Part shown: piece by piece, positions 16,857 to 25,507 of the stretch
Numbering within the stretch: the stretch's first letter is position 1
Layout: every line of letters starts with the position of its first letter
Source of the DNA: Rossellomorea aquimaris
GTDB taxonomy: Bacteria; Bacillota; Bacilli; Bacillales; Bacillaceae_B
Direction: 5' to 3'
Assembly (NCBI RefSeq): GCF_003315075.1
Contig: NZ_QNRJ01000003.1
Span: forward strand, 288,802 to 352,801
DNA length: 64,000 nt
The notes under the pieces: generated by a model
What the model saw: the letters and a program-made list of their open reading frames with translations, nothing else
The model's database searches: none
Told to the model about the DNA's origin: nothing
Translations under genes and position numbers: made by a program

Positions 16857-18413
16857 ATGAATAAAGAGACATTACAGCAAAGTATGTACGATTTGATTGT
16901 GGAAACATCCACGAACCTGCCAAAGGATGTCAGACGTGCGATCCGGTCGGCGAAAGCCCGTGAGAACGCCGGTACGCGTTCGGCGATGAGCTTGGACACG
17001 ATTTCAAATAACGTAAAGATGGCGGATGACAATGTATCACCGATTTGTCAAGATACGGGACTTCCGACTTTTAAAATAAAAACACCCGTCGGCGTGAATC
17101 AGCTTGAAATCAAAGAAGCGATCTATGCTGCCATGGTACAGGCGACGAAGGACGGGAAGCTTCGTCCAAACTCCGTTGATTCATTGACTGGGGCAAACTC
17201 AGGGGACAATCTGGGCTTAGGGACACCGGTCATCAAGTTCGAGCAGTGGGAAAAGGATTATATCGATGCGCGTCTGATCTTAAAAGGTGGCGGTTGTGAA
17301 AATAAAAACATCCAGTACAGCCTTCCGTGTGAACTTGAAGGGCTGGGCCGTGCCGGACGTGACCTGGATGGAATCCGTAAATGCGTGATGCATTCGGTGT
17401 ATCAGGCCCAGGGACAAGGCTGCAGTGCCGGCTTCATCGGCGTTGGAATCGGGGGAGACCGTTCTTCAGGCTATGACCTGGCAAAAGAACAACTATTCCG
17501 TTCCGTTGATGATGTGAATGCGAATGAAGATCTTCGCAAGTTGGAAGAGTATGTGATGGACCATGCAAATGAGCTTGGAATCGGCACGATGGGATTCGGC
17601 GGCGAAACGACTCTGCTAGGATGTAAGGTTGGTGTAATGAACCGCATTCCTGCCAGCTTCTTCGTATCCGTTGCGTATAACTGCTGGGCATTCCGTCGTT
17701 TAGGGGTGAAGCTTGATGTGGAATCGGGCGGTATCGACGAATGGTTCTACCAGGAAGGCGAGAAAATCGACCTGACTCAAGGATCAGAGGCCGAGCTTGA
17801 AACGGCAGCGGCTTCTTCCGGGGAACAGCCAAACGTAGTCGTACTGGAAGCACCGATTACCGAAGAAAAAATCCGTGAGCTGAAAGTGGGAGACGTGGTT
17901 CATATCAACGGCCGTATGTACACCGGCCGTGACGCGATCCATAAACACTTGAGCGACAACGATGCACCGGTTGATCTTGACGGTCAAATCATCTATCACT
18001 GTGGTCCGGTCATGCTGAAGGACGATGAGGGCAACTGGCACGTGAAAGCGGCTGGTCCGACGACATCGATTCGCGAGGAGCCTTATCAAGGGGATATCAT
18101 GAAGCGTTTCGGTATCCGGGCGGTCATCGGAAAAGGCGGAATGGGTCCGAAAACCCTTGCTGCCTTGAAAGATCACGGCGGAGTGTACCTGAATGCCATC
18201 GGTGGAGCGGCTCAGTACTATGCAGATTGTATCAAGGGTGTAGACGGAGTGGATCTGATGCAGTTCGGTATTCCAGAAGCGATGTGGCACCTGAATGTGG
18301 AAGGCTTCACAGCGGTTGTGACGATGGATTCCCATGGTAACAGCCTGCATGAAGAAGTGGATAAATCGTCATTGGAAAAATTAGCTCAGTTTAAAGAGCC
18401 TGTTTTTAAATAA
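16857..18413 (+). CDS. fumA: Fumarate hydratase, class I (iron-sulfur)
   Basis: This 518-residue fusion of the alpha and beta parts of class I fumarases converts fumarate to L-malate in the TCA cycle. The N-terminal part has ICQDTGLPTF with C64, GGGCENKN, GCSAGFIGVGIGGDR with C189 and SVAYNCWAFRR with C276; C64, C189 and C276 are spaced as the 4Fe-4S ligands of this family. The C-terminal part has GRMYTGRDAIHK and PTTSIRE. B. subtilis relies on class II FumC, so this oxygen-sensitive type is an added or alternative enzyme. GAGGGGGAG precedes the ATG. A terminator follows. Confidence 0.93.
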   Translation: MNKETLQQSMYDLIVETSTNLPKDVRRAIRSAKARENAGTRSAMSLDTISNNVKMADDNVSPICQDTGLPTFKIKTPVGVNQLEIKEAIYAAMVQATKDGKLRPNSVDSLTGANSGDNLGLGTPVIKFEQWEKDYIDARLILKGGGCENKNIQYSLPCELEGLGRAGRDLDGIRKCVMHSVYQAQGQGCSAGFIGVGIGGDRSSGYDLAKEQLFRSVDDVNANEDLRKLEEYVMDHANELGIGTMGFGGETTLLGCKVGVMNRIPASFFVSVAYNCWAFRRLGVKLDVESGGIDEWFYQEGEKIDLTQGSEAELETAAASSGEQPNVVVLEAPITEEKIRELKVGDVVHINGRMYTGRDAIHKHLSDNDAPVDLDGQIIYHCGPVMLKDDEGNWHVKAAGPTTSIREEPYQGDIMKRFGIRAVIGKGGMGPKTLAALKDHGGVYLNAIGGAAQYYADCIKGVDGVDLMQFGIPEAMWHLNVEGFTAVVTMDSHGNSLHEEVDKSSLEKLAQFKEPVFK

Positions 18414-18421
18414 GGAAATGG

Positions 18422-18454
18422 AACCACCTCGTTAAAGTTGCGGGGTGGTTTTTC
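18422..18454 (+). terminator. Terminator of fumA
   Basis: AACCACCTCG pairs with CGGGGTGGTT (one G-U pair) across a ten-base loop, then TTTCT. Confidence 0.8.
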
Positions 18455-18533
18455 TATTGGGTATTTATGTTAAAATATGAAACCATAAAGACTATTTTTC
18501 GTATTACATACAAACAGGATCTGGAGGGCTACG

Positions 18534-19100
18534 ATGATTTTCAATAAATTAGTGAGCATGTTGTTTCTTTCCTTGATGGTGTTCTTAACAGGGTGTGCAA
18601 GCAATAGTGAAAAATCGAATATCACTTCCATTAAAGATGTGAACGTTGATACGTTAAAAGAAAACAGTGGAACCTATGTGGGGGATAACTCCAAAGTCAG
18701 TGCGATCCTTCAGGAATTGCCCGGGGGGGAAACGATTCAGGAGATCGATCTTTCAGGGGAAATGGTGAAGGTGACCTATGGCCATAAAGAAGAGAGCCTC
18801 ACTCAAAGTGAAGTGAATGAGTTTTGGTTTGATGGTAATCATGCCGACCGGAAGAACTTTTATTACAACGCCATCTACCTGACCCTTCTCGTTCCGAATG
18901 CAGAGGAATATCACTTCCAAGTAGACGAATCCATGGTATCCGTTTCAAGGGAAAAAATGGTCAAGAACCTCCAGGATGAATTTGAAGAATTCCCAACTGG
19001 CCAAGCCATCTGGGATAAAAAAATCGTATCTCAATTCATCGATGAACACAACGGAAAACTAACCGAAATGGCCACGAAGTATCAGACGTTTTTTGAGTGA
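18534..19100 (+). CDS. DUF4825-type lipoprotein
   Basis: This 188-residue protein has a lipoprotein signal peptide with lipobox LTGC (Cys21). The segment that follows, around TYVGDNSKVSAILQELPGGE, is the start of the DUF4825 domain. It is likely anchored to the outer face of the membrane. Function is unknown. CTGGAGG precedes the ATG. A REP-like half-site overlaps the stop-codon region. Confidence 0.8.
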   Translation: MIFNKLVSMLFLSLMVFLTGCASNSEKSNITSIKDVNVDTLKENSGTYVGDNSKVSAILQELPGGETIQEIDLSGEMVKVTYGHKEESLTQSEVNEFWFDGNHADRKNFYYNAIYLTLLVPNAEEYHFQVDESMVSVSREKMVKNLQDEFEEFPTGQAIWDKKIVSQFIDEHNGKLTEMATKYQTFFE

Positions 19101-19113
19101 GGGACGGACCTTT
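19100..19113 (+). repeat. REP-like element, single half-site
   Basis: GAGGGACGGACCTT starts at the last base of the DUF4825 stop codon. A short-period array begins 26 bases later. Confidence 0.75.
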
Positions 19114-19138
19114 AGAGCTTGTCTGTTCACAATTTGGC

Positions 19139-19191
19139 GCAGCAAGTGTTGATAAGTGCCGCGACAAACATTGAAGGTACCGCAACAAATC
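19139..19191 (+). repeat. Short-period array, three copies of CGCRRCAA
   Basis: CGCAGCAAG (19139), CGCGACAAA (19161) and CGCAACAAA (19182) lie 22 and 21 bases apart with unrelated sequence between. This is one of three such arrays in the window, each with its own core motif. Confidence 0.6.
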
Positions 19192-19307
19192 TTTGCTGCA
19201 AAACAAAAATTCACATCATCACACCCATATATGGATACTTTTAGTACACATGAATCCTCCCCATTCTCAAAAACTAAGGGAAACGGAAGTGAAAGAAGGG
19301 TTCAATT

Positions 19308-20084
19308 TTGCGGAATTCACTAAAAGTGTTGATGATAGCGTCAATCTTAGTATTACTCATCCCTGCACAAGCTTATGCAGTTTCGAATAATCCGATTGGC
19401 TGGGGATTTAAGAAGAGTCAGAATGAAGTTCCTGCAGAAGCAGGAACTCAGCATGATCGGCTGCTTGAGAAATATGATGCTTTTTACAAAGGATCACCGG
19501 ATAAAAAAGTCCTGTATCTGACCTTTGATAACGGGTATGAAAATGGCTACACAGGTCAGATCCTTGATGTCTTGAAACAGGAAAAAGTACCGGCGACCTT
19601 CTTCGTGACAGGTCACTATTTACTTAGCGCTGAAGATCTGGTCAAGCGCATGGTGAAAGAAGGGCATATCGTCGGGAACCATTCCTGGCATCACCCGGAC
19701 TTCACGGCAAGCTCGGATCAAAAAATCCGGGAAGAGCTGCAAAAAGTAAAAGTGAAAACGAAGGAACTGACAGGTCAGAAAGAAATGAACTACCTGCGTC
19801 CCCCAAGAGGTGTATTCTCTGAACGCACTCTCCAAATTGCGAAAGAGGAAGGTTACACTCACGTCTTTTGGTCCCTCGCCTTTATCGATTGGAAAACCGA
19901 TCAGCAAAGAGGATGGCAATACTCGTACGACAATATCATGGCCCAAGCCCACCCAGGCGCGATCATCCTTCTGCACTCCGTCTCCAAAGACAACGCAGAC
20001 GCCATGGAAAAATCCATAAAGGACCTAAAGAAAAGAGGCTACACCTTCAAAAGCCTGGATGAACATCCAATGATGAAAAAATAA
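19308..20084 (+). CDS. pdaA: Delta-lactam-biosynthetic de-N-acetylase (polysaccharide deacetylase) PdaA
   Basis: This 258-residue secreted NodB-fold enzyme removes acetyl groups from N-acetylmuramic acid during spore cortex synthesis, giving muramic delta-lactam. A signal peptide ends near AQAYA. The catalytic motif is LTFDNGYENGYT, with the Asn typical of PdaA in place of the usual second Asp. NHSWHHPDF gives the zinc-binding histidines and LRPPRGVFSE follows. The start is TTG, with AGAAGGG 8 bases upstream. In B. subtilis pdaA (yfjS) lies in the same yfj block and is expressed in the forespore. I saw no clear sigma-G promoter. Confidence 0.92.
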   Translation: MRNSLKVLMIASILVLLIPAQAYAVSNNPIGWGFKKSQNEVPAEAGTQHDRLLEKYDAFYKGSPDKKVLYLTFDNGYENGYTGQILDVLKQEKVPATFFVTGHYLLSAEDLVKRMVKEGHIVGNHSWHHPDFTASSDQKIREELQKVKVKTKELTGQKEMNYLRPPRGVFSERTLQIAKEEGYTHVFWSLAFIDWKTDQQRGWQYSYDNIMAQAHPGAIILLHSVSKDNADAMEKSIKDLKKRGYTFKSLDEHPMMKK

Positions 20085-20139
20085 GAGGGACGGACCTTCA
20101 TTCCTAGGACCTGGTCCTAGGAAATGAGGTCCGTCCCTC
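20085..20139. terminator. REP-like long palindrome, bidirectional terminator between pdaA and the DUF4362 gene
   Basis: An imperfect 55-base palindrome joins outer arms of the REP-like core with an inner CCTAGGACC/GTCCTAGG hairpin. It fills the short gap between the two convergent genes and starts on the base after the pdaA stop codon. Confidence 0.85.
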
Positions 20140-20145
20140 AACTCT

Positions 20146-20595
20146 TTAATACCAAAGCACACTGTCATCGGCATCTTTCCGGTCACAATCGGCCAACCTA
20201 TACATATGGTCCGCCATTTCCCCGTTTTGTACATACTCGATATTCTCACAGGACATCTTTACAATCTCACCATTACCGAACGTATCCCGCCGTGAGTCCC
20301 TTACGGAATGAAGGACATTCCCGTCAAACTCGAGGTCGTGCAAAATAGGATCACCTTCTTCTGTATAAGAAACAATCCGAATGCGATCCTCCACATCATC
20401 CACCACATTCTGATAAAACTCTTCAAACCTCTCCATATTCTCTACATTCCCATGAGTATTCACTATATCTGTCTCCACAGGCTCATAAGCCCCCGCTTGT
20501 TTCCCCGCTTGAGTCTCCACCTGATTGCCGGGCTCCCCGCAACCACCCACACAGAATAAAAGGAACAAACCAGCCATCATCCATCTCTTCACCAA
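20146..20595 (-). CDS. DUF4362 domain lipoprotein
   Basis: This 149-residue protein has a lipoprotein signal peptide ending in GGC (lipobox near residue 19). The DUF4362 domain is recognisable from VNTHGNVENMERFEEFYQNV, IRIVSYTEEGDPIL and LEFDGNVLHSVRDSR. It starts at TTG with AAAGGG 9 bases upstream. A paralogue with the same domain is at 49373-49858. Function unknown. Confidence 0.8.
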   Translation of the reverse strand: MVKRWMMAGLFLLFCVGGCGEPGNQVETQAGKQAGAYEPVETDIVNTHGNVENMERFEEFYQNVVDDVEDRIRIVSYTEEGDPILHDLEFDGNVLHSVRDSRRDTFGNGEIVKMSCENIEYVQNGEMADHMYRLADCDRKDADDSVLWY

Positions 20596-20620
20596 TTACA
20601 TCATCCCTTTCAGAAATTCC

Positions 20621-20673
20621 ATGAGGTCCGTCCCTGTACTTCAGCCCCCATACTTTCAGAGGTCCGTCCCTCA
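20621..20673 (-). repeat. Two REP-like half-sites upstream of the DUF4362 gene
   Basis: AGGTCCGTCCCT at 20624-20635 and AGAGGTCCGTCCCTC at 20658-20672 are direct copies in minus orientation, 36 bases apart. Confidence 0.75.
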
Positions 20674-20761
20674 GCTATTGTATTAGACGAACGACAACGT
20701 TGAGGTGTTACACCGACGGTATGCTATAATACACATACAAGTTTTGTGCGGAAGGATGAGG

Positions 20762-21634
20762 ATGATGGTGATAAGGAATGTTAAGGTTGAAGGTCCGTAT
20801 GATTTTGACCGGGTACTGGAGAGGCTGGCGCTGGATCCGTTGAACGCAGTGGATCAGGAAGACCGAAGCGTGAAGGTTCCCTACTATCTCTCTGATGGGA
20901 AAGGGGAGGTCATCAAGGTTCAGGCGACAGGCACCACGGATCAGCCTGAGTTCAGCATGACGTTTGAAAATGAAGAAAATCTTGAAGAGAAGCAGAGCCG
21001 AATCTCGGACATTTTCCAGTGGCACACCGGTCTCCGGGACATGCATGAGCACTTCCTGCAGACCGACCTGAAGCCCATTTTCGAGGAGCATATCGGGACG
21101 CCCATCATCTTGGAATTCGACCCGTTTGCAACGATTATCAAAAGCATCGTCCATCAGCAGCTGAACCTGAAATTTGCCTTCACCCTGACCCATCGTTTTG
21201 TCACAAAATATGGCTGGCAAAAGGATGGGGTCTGGTTCTATCCATCACCGGAAATAGTCGCCGGGCTCACTGTGGAAGAACTGCGGGAGCTGCAATTCAG
21301 TCAGCGGAAAGCGGAATATGCGATCGGCATCGGGCAAAAGGTATCGAACGGCGAACTGGACCTGGACAAACTGGCCGAGCAGCCGGACGAAGAAGTGATC
21401 AAGGAACTTACCAAAATCCGGGGCATCGGCCCATGGACAGCCCAAAGCTTTCTGTTATTCGGACTCGGTCGGCCGAATCTCTTCCCGAAAGCGGATATCG
21501 GCATCCAAAATGCCGTCAAGAAATTATTCCAAATGGATCAAAAACCGACCATGGATGAGCTTGACCAATTCAGCACATCCTGGCATCCTTATTTAAGCTA
21601 TGCATCCTTGTATTTATGGAGAAGTATCGAATAG
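20762..21634 (+). CDS. yfjP: DNA-3-methyladenine glycosylase II, AlkA/YfjP type
   Basis: This roughly 290-residue protein is a base-excision repair glycosylase of the HhH-GPD superfamily. The helix-hairpin-helix is IRGIGPWTAQSFLLFGLG, followed by the catalytic aspartate in FPKADIGIQNAVKKLF. The N-terminal part resembles the AlkA_N domain. A TATAAT box at 20725-20730 lies upstream, so earlier in-frame starts are unlikely; the ATG at 20762 follows GGAAGGATGAG. The gene sits directly before rlmCD (15-base gap), the same pair as yfjP-yfjO in B. subtilis. Confidence 0.87.
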   Translation: MMVIRNVKVEGPYDFDRVLERLALDPLNAVDQEDRSVKVPYYLSDGKGEVIKVQATGTTDQPEFSMTFENEENLEEKQSRISDIFQWHTGLRDMHEHFLQTDLKPIFEEHIGTPIILEFDPFATIIKSIVHQQLNLKFAFTLTHRFVTKYGWQKDGVWFYPSPEIVAGLTVEELRELQFSQRKAEYAIGIGQKVSNGELDLDKLAEQPDEEVIKELTKIRGIGPWTAQSFLLFGLGRPNLFPKADIGIQNAVKKLFQMDQKPTMDELDQFSTSWHPYLSYASLYLWRSIE

Positions 21635-21649
21635 AACGGACGTGAACCA

Positions 21650-23047
21650 ATGAAAAAGCAATACGAGAAAAAGCAACATAATGAAGTGAAAATCGAGCTG
21701 AAACAACAGTTTCCTCTGACCATAAAAAAAATCGGCATCAACGGTGAAGGAGTCGGTTTCTTTAAACGAAAGATCGTCTTCGTACCTGGAGCACTGACCG
21801 GAGAAGAAGTGGTCGTCGAAGTGACCAAGGTCCACCCGAAATTCACCGAAGCCCGCATCAAAAAGATACGGAAGAAGTCACCACAGCGTACCAAAGCTCC
21901 ATGCCCGGTATACGAGCAGTGCGGAGGCTGCCAGCTTCAGCATCTCTCATATGAAGGACAACTGGATGCCAAACGGGACATCCTGCTTCAATCTCTCGAG
22001 CGTCACACGAAGCTTAGATTGGAAGACTTGGACATCCGTCCGACGATTGGAATGGACAATCCATGGCACTACCGGAACAAAAGCCAATTCCAAGTGGGGA
22101 TCCAACACGGCAAGGCCATCGCAGGCCTATACAGCATGAACTCTAACAAGCTGATCGACATCGATGAGTGTATCGTTCAGCACCCGCTGACAAATAAAGT
22201 GACAACCGAAATCAAGCGCATCATCAACGACTTCAACATCCCTGTCTTTGATGATAAAAAGAAGAAGCCGATCCTGAAAACGATCGTCACCCGTGTCGGC
22301 TTTGAAACAGGGGAAGTTCAGGTCGTACTCGTGACGTCTGAGAAAAAAATCCCCCGCAAGGAATTGCTGATCAACGAGATCCAGAAACGACTTCCGGAAG
22401 TCGTCTCCATCGCCCAAAACATCAACCCGAAAAAAACGGCACTCGTATTTGGGGATGAAACAATCCATTTGTCCGGAAAAGAAAGCATCGAAGAACGCCT
22501 GGAAGAGTTCACCTACGAACTATCCGCACGTGCGTTCTTCCAGCTCAACCCGATCCAGACGAGTAAGTTATATAATGAAGCGAAGAAAGCAGCGGCCCTT
22601 ACAGGTGAAGAAAAAGTCGTCGATGCCTACTGTGGCGTCGGAACCATCGGATTATGGCTTGCTGATGGAACCAAAGAAATCCGCGGAATGGATGTCATCA
22701 AGGAAGGAATCGATGACGCGAAGAAGAACGCCAAGAAGTTCGGAGTCGATCACGCTGAATACTTCGTCGGAGGTGCCGAAACCCTCATGCCAAAATGGAA
22801 AAACGAAGGCTGGCGTCCGGATGTGGTCGTGGTCGATCCGCCACGAACCGGTTGCGACAACAAGCTTCTTGATACGCTGAAAGAAGTAAAACCGAAGACA
22901 TTCGTGTATGTATCCTGCAACCCATCGACCCTCGCCAAGGATATCGATTATTTGAAGAAGCAGTATCGGGTGGAGTATTTGCAGCCGGTGGATATGTTCC
23001 CGCAGACTGCGCACGTAGAAGTTGTGGCGAAGCTGATTCTAAAATAA
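21650..23047 (+). CDS. rlmCD: 23S rRNA (uracil-C5)-methyltransferase RlmCD
   Basis: This 465-residue enzyme matches B. subtilis YfjO (466 residues), which methylates U747 and U1939 of 23S rRNA. The order is an N-terminal TRAM domain, an iron-sulfur motif [24 protein letters not shown], the SAM site [24 protein letters not shown] and the catalytic [11 protein letters not shown]. It follows yfjP closely and probably shares its transcript. The frame directly after its stop codon stays open for 40 more codons (see the next entry). Confidence 0.93.
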   Translation: MKKQYEKKQHNEVKIELKQQFPLTIKKIGINGEGVGFFKRKIVFVPGALTGEEVVVEVTKVHPKFTEARIKKIRKKSPQRTKAPCPVYEQCGGCQLQHLSYEGQLDAKRDILLQSLERHTKLRLEDLDIRPTIGMDNPWHYRNKSQFQVGIQHGKAIAGLYSMNSNKLIDIDECIVQHPLTNKVTTEIKRIINDFNIPVFDDKKKKPILKTIVTRVGFETGEVQVVLVTSEKKIPRKELLINEIQKRLPEVVSIAQNINPKKTALVFGDETIHLSGKESIEERLEEFTYELSARAFFQLNPIQTSKLYNEAKKAAALTGEEKVVDAYCGVGTIGLWLADGTKEIRGMDVIKEGIDDAKKNAKKFGVDHAEYFVGGAETLMPKWKNEGWRPDVVVVDPPRTGCDNKLLDTLKEVKPKTFVYVSCNPSTLAKDIDYLKKQYRVEYLQPVDMFPQTAHVEVVAKLILK

Positions 23048-23170
23048 AACCTTGATATCGACGATGAATTTGACACGTTCACGGTCAGCGCAGAAAATAC
23101 ATGTGACATCGACTTCTCTCATGAAGCGGTGAAGAATTTTTTTGAATACCTGCTTAAAACCACACTCTAA
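23048..23170 (+). pseudogene. Gene relic: 40-codon coding-like frame with no start codon
   Basis: Immediately after the rlmCD stop and in the same frame, 40 sense codons read as an acidic, protein-like sequence containing DIDFSHEAVKNFFEYLL, then TAA. There is no ATG, GTG or TTG near the beginning and no ribosome binding site. RlmCD already has full family length, so this is more likely the 3' end of a deleted gene than an extension. I do not recognise the family. Confidence 0.4.
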
Positions 23171-23181
23171 AGCAAAATCCT

Positions 23182-23215
23182 GGGCATCCCTCAATCATTG
23201 AGGGATGCCCATTTT
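23182..23215 (+). terminator. Terminator after rlmCD and the relic
   Basis: A 13-bp perfect stem (23182-23194 with 23198-23210) is followed by ATTTT. Confidence 0.82.
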
Positions 23216-23309
23216 AGATCACATCGGCACATCCTCCAAGCAGATGTCTGGTCAATAAGCCTGTTTATCTATTAAGATGTCCCTTGAACAACCACAAGGA
23301 GGCAAAATC

Positions 23310-24431
23310 ATGAACAACAAATATAAAGAGCTATTATCTCCCTATACATTCAAAAACGGAGTCGAATTAAAGAACCGCATCATCATGGCACCGATGACGA
23401 ATTTCTCGTCTGATGAGCAGGGTAACGTAACGGATGCAGAGGTCAACTACTATGCAAGACGTTCAAAAGATGTCAGCATGGTGATCACGGCCTGCACATA
23501 TGTCACGCCTGATGGAAAGGGATTCCCGGGTGAGTTCGGCGGGGACTCCGATGAAATGATCCCGAGCCTTGAACGTTTGGCAAAGGGAATCAAGGACCAA
23601 GGTGCAAAAGCCGTCCTGCAGATTTTCCACGGAGGTGTACAATGCCCGCCTGATTTGGTTCCAGACGGGGATGTTGTGAGTGCCAGTGACATAATGAGTG
23701 AGAACGGAGAGAAGAAAGCCAGAGCGTTAACGGAAGCAGAAATCGATAATATCATCGATGCCTTCGGTGAGACGACCCGCCGAGCGATTGAAGCGGGATA
23801 TGATGGCGTGGAGATCCACGGAGCGAACGGTTATCTGATCCATCAATTCTTCTCCCCGATGACAAATCGTCGTGATGACCGTTATGGGGGCAGCCTGGAA
23901 AAACGGATGACGTTCCCGCTTGCCATCGTGGATAAGGTGAAGAGTGTGGCCGCTGAGCATGCGGATCCATCGTTCCTCGTTGGATACCGTTTCTCACCTG
24001 AGGAGCCTGAAGACAATGGGTTCACGATGGGTGACACCCTTACCCTTGTAGATGCCCTTGCAGACAAGGACCTTGATTATCTTCACGTTTCCCTGTTCGA
24101 GTTCTTTTCGAAGCCAAGAAGAGGCGTGGAGGACGTTGAGAAAACAAGAATGGATTATCTATTGGAAACCATCGGTGACCGTACACCACTGCTTGGTGTA
24201 GGTTCCATCTACTCTGCCGACGATGCACATAAAGCGTTCAGTACTGGCGTTCCGCTATTGGCCCTTGGTCGTGAACTGATCATTGATCCCGATTGGCTGA
24301 AGAAGATAGAAGATGGAAGAGAAGATGACATTGTAACGGAGATCGATAAGGGGAAACAGGAAGAATTGGTCGTTCCCGATCCGTTATGGAATGCAATTGT
24401 GAATACGCCTGGCTGGTTCCCGGGAGTGTAG
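23310..24431 (+). CDS. NADH-dependent flavin oxidoreductase, Old Yellow Enzyme family
   Basis: This 373-residue TIM-barrel FMN enzyme resembles B. subtilis YqiG in size and motifs. LKNRIIMAPMTNFSSDEQG binds FMN, EIHGANGYLIHQFFSP is the central OYE signature and SPMTNRRDDRYGGSLEKR follows. AAGGAGG lies 8 bases before the ATG at 23310; an in-frame ATG 33 bases upstream has no such site. The physiological substrate, probably an activated alkene or another electrophile, is unknown. It is a single-gene unit with a terminator on each side. Confidence 0.9.
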   Translation: MNNKYKELLSPYTFKNGVELKNRIIMAPMTNFSSDEQGNVTDAEVNYYARRSKDVSMVITACTYVTPDGKGFPGEFGGDSDEMIPSLERLAKGIKDQGAKAVLQIFHGGVQCPPDLVPDGDVVSASDIMSENGEKKARALTEAEIDNIIDAFGETTRRAIEAGYDGVEIHGANGYLIHQFFSPMTNRRDDRYGGSLEKRMTFPLAIVDKVKSVAAEHADPSFLVGYRFSPEEPEDNGFTMGDTLTLVDALADKDLDYLHVSLFEFFSKPRRGVEDVEKTRMDYLLETIGDRTPLLGVGSIYSADDAHKAFSTGVPLLALGRELIIDPDWLKKIEDGREDDIVTEIDKGKQEELVVPDPLWNAIVNTPGWFPGV

Positions 24432-24446
24432 GGAGTCAGTCTTGAA

Positions 24447-24484
24447 AAGAAATGCCCTGTGAAGATTCACAGGGCATTTCTTTT
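24447..24484. terminator. Bidirectional terminator between the OYE and TerC genes
   Basis: A stem of about 17 bp (AAGAAATGCCCTGTGAA and its complement) with a two-to-three-base turn is flanked by A-rich and T-rich sequence. It lies between convergent genes. Confidence 0.88.
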
Positions 24485-24486
24485 AT

Positions 24487-25260
24487 TTAACTTTCACTAT
24501 GCTGAGATTCTTTGTTACCCGGTGCGAACCACCCAAACAAGGCGATACCCACAAGGACTCCGTAAAACGTGAGGGTCCAAAGGGTGCTATGAGGGAAATC
24601 GTGATCCAGGATATCAATATCTTCATGAGCCAGTGTGATGACCGCGAGCTTCACCCCGACCCAGGCAACAATGGCATAGGCGGTTGTCTCTAAAGCAGGG
24701 CGCTTTTCAAGCAGCTGCACAAACCAGGTTGCAGCATATTTGATCAAAATCAGCCCGGCAATTCCTCCGAGGACAACGATGATAAATTGTCCGCCGTCCA
24801 TCCCGCCAAAATCATCAAGGGGAGAATCGGGGAGTCCAAGGGCAAGGGCCACGGCTGCGAGGATCGAATCAATCGCAAAGGCAAGGTCTGCCAATGCAAT
24901 CTTCCCGACTGTCGGCCAAAAGCCTTTTCCGGCAGCTTCCTCTTCTGTGTCTTCACGAATATTTTCGTTTTCTTTTCCAAAACGTGCTTTGATGACATGC
25001 TTTAAGCCCAGGTAAAGAAGGTAGGCTGCACCAATCGCCTGGATTTGCCAGACATTTGCGATAAAGGAAATCGCAAACAAGGCACCAAAACGAAAGGCAA
25101 AGGCAAGAAAAATCCCGTATTTAATGGCCCTTTTCTTCTCATCGTCCGGAAGATGTTTCGCAATGACGGCGAGGACAAGGGCATTATCCGCTGATAACAA
25201 GCCTTCAAGGCCGATAAGGATCAGTAATGTCCATCCATATTCTAACCAGATTGATTCCAA
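24487..25260 (-). CDS. TerC family integral membrane protein
   Basis: This 257-residue protein has about seven membrane helices and the acidic motifs EGLLSADNALV and ALADLAFAIDSILAAVAL typical of TerC. B. subtilis has two such proteins, YceF (MeeF, also 257 residues) and YkoY (MeeY), which help load manganese into exported enzymes. The sequence and length look closer to YceF, but I do not assign the symbol. It starts at TTG with AAGGAG 8 bases upstream. No yybP-ykoY manganese riboswitch core is visible in the leader. Confidence 0.87.
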   Translation of the reverse strand: MESIWLEYGWTLLILIGLEGLLSADNALVLAVIAKHLPDDEKKRAIKYGIFLAFAFRFGALFAISFIANVWQIQAIGAAYLLYLGLKHVIKARFGKENENIREDTEEEAAGKGFWPTVGKIALADLAFAIDSILAAVALALGLPDSPLDDFGGMDGGQFIIVVLGGIAGLILIKYAATWFVQLLEKRPALETTAYAIVAWVGVKLAVITLAHEDIDILDHDFPHSTLWTLTFYGVLVGIALFGWFAPGNKESQHSES

Positions 25261-25507
25261 ACGTAAAACTCCTTCCTAGTGAAAAGGCAGTGATGTTATC
25301 CTTTCGAAAATAAGTCCACAGTGTTTATCTTACCACTTATTTTACATCTGATACTTTAAGGACGATAGTTTTTTCGAGAGAAAAGTACGGGCAGACTCCG
25401 TTCCAAGAAAACGGTAATAGAATGGGTATTCTTTAGTGACATACCTCAAATACTAATAACATACCCCATTAATTAATCATCTAGGGTTATTAAGGAGATG
25501 GATTATC

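Noticed and set aside
21650..23170. Programmed readthrough extending RlmCD
   Set aside because: RlmCD already has the family's full length and catalytic motifs; the extra codons are better explained as a relic.
25261..25500. yybP-ykoY manganese riboswitch before the TerC gene
   Set aside because: I looked for the conserved core found before ykoY and did not see it on the minus strand.
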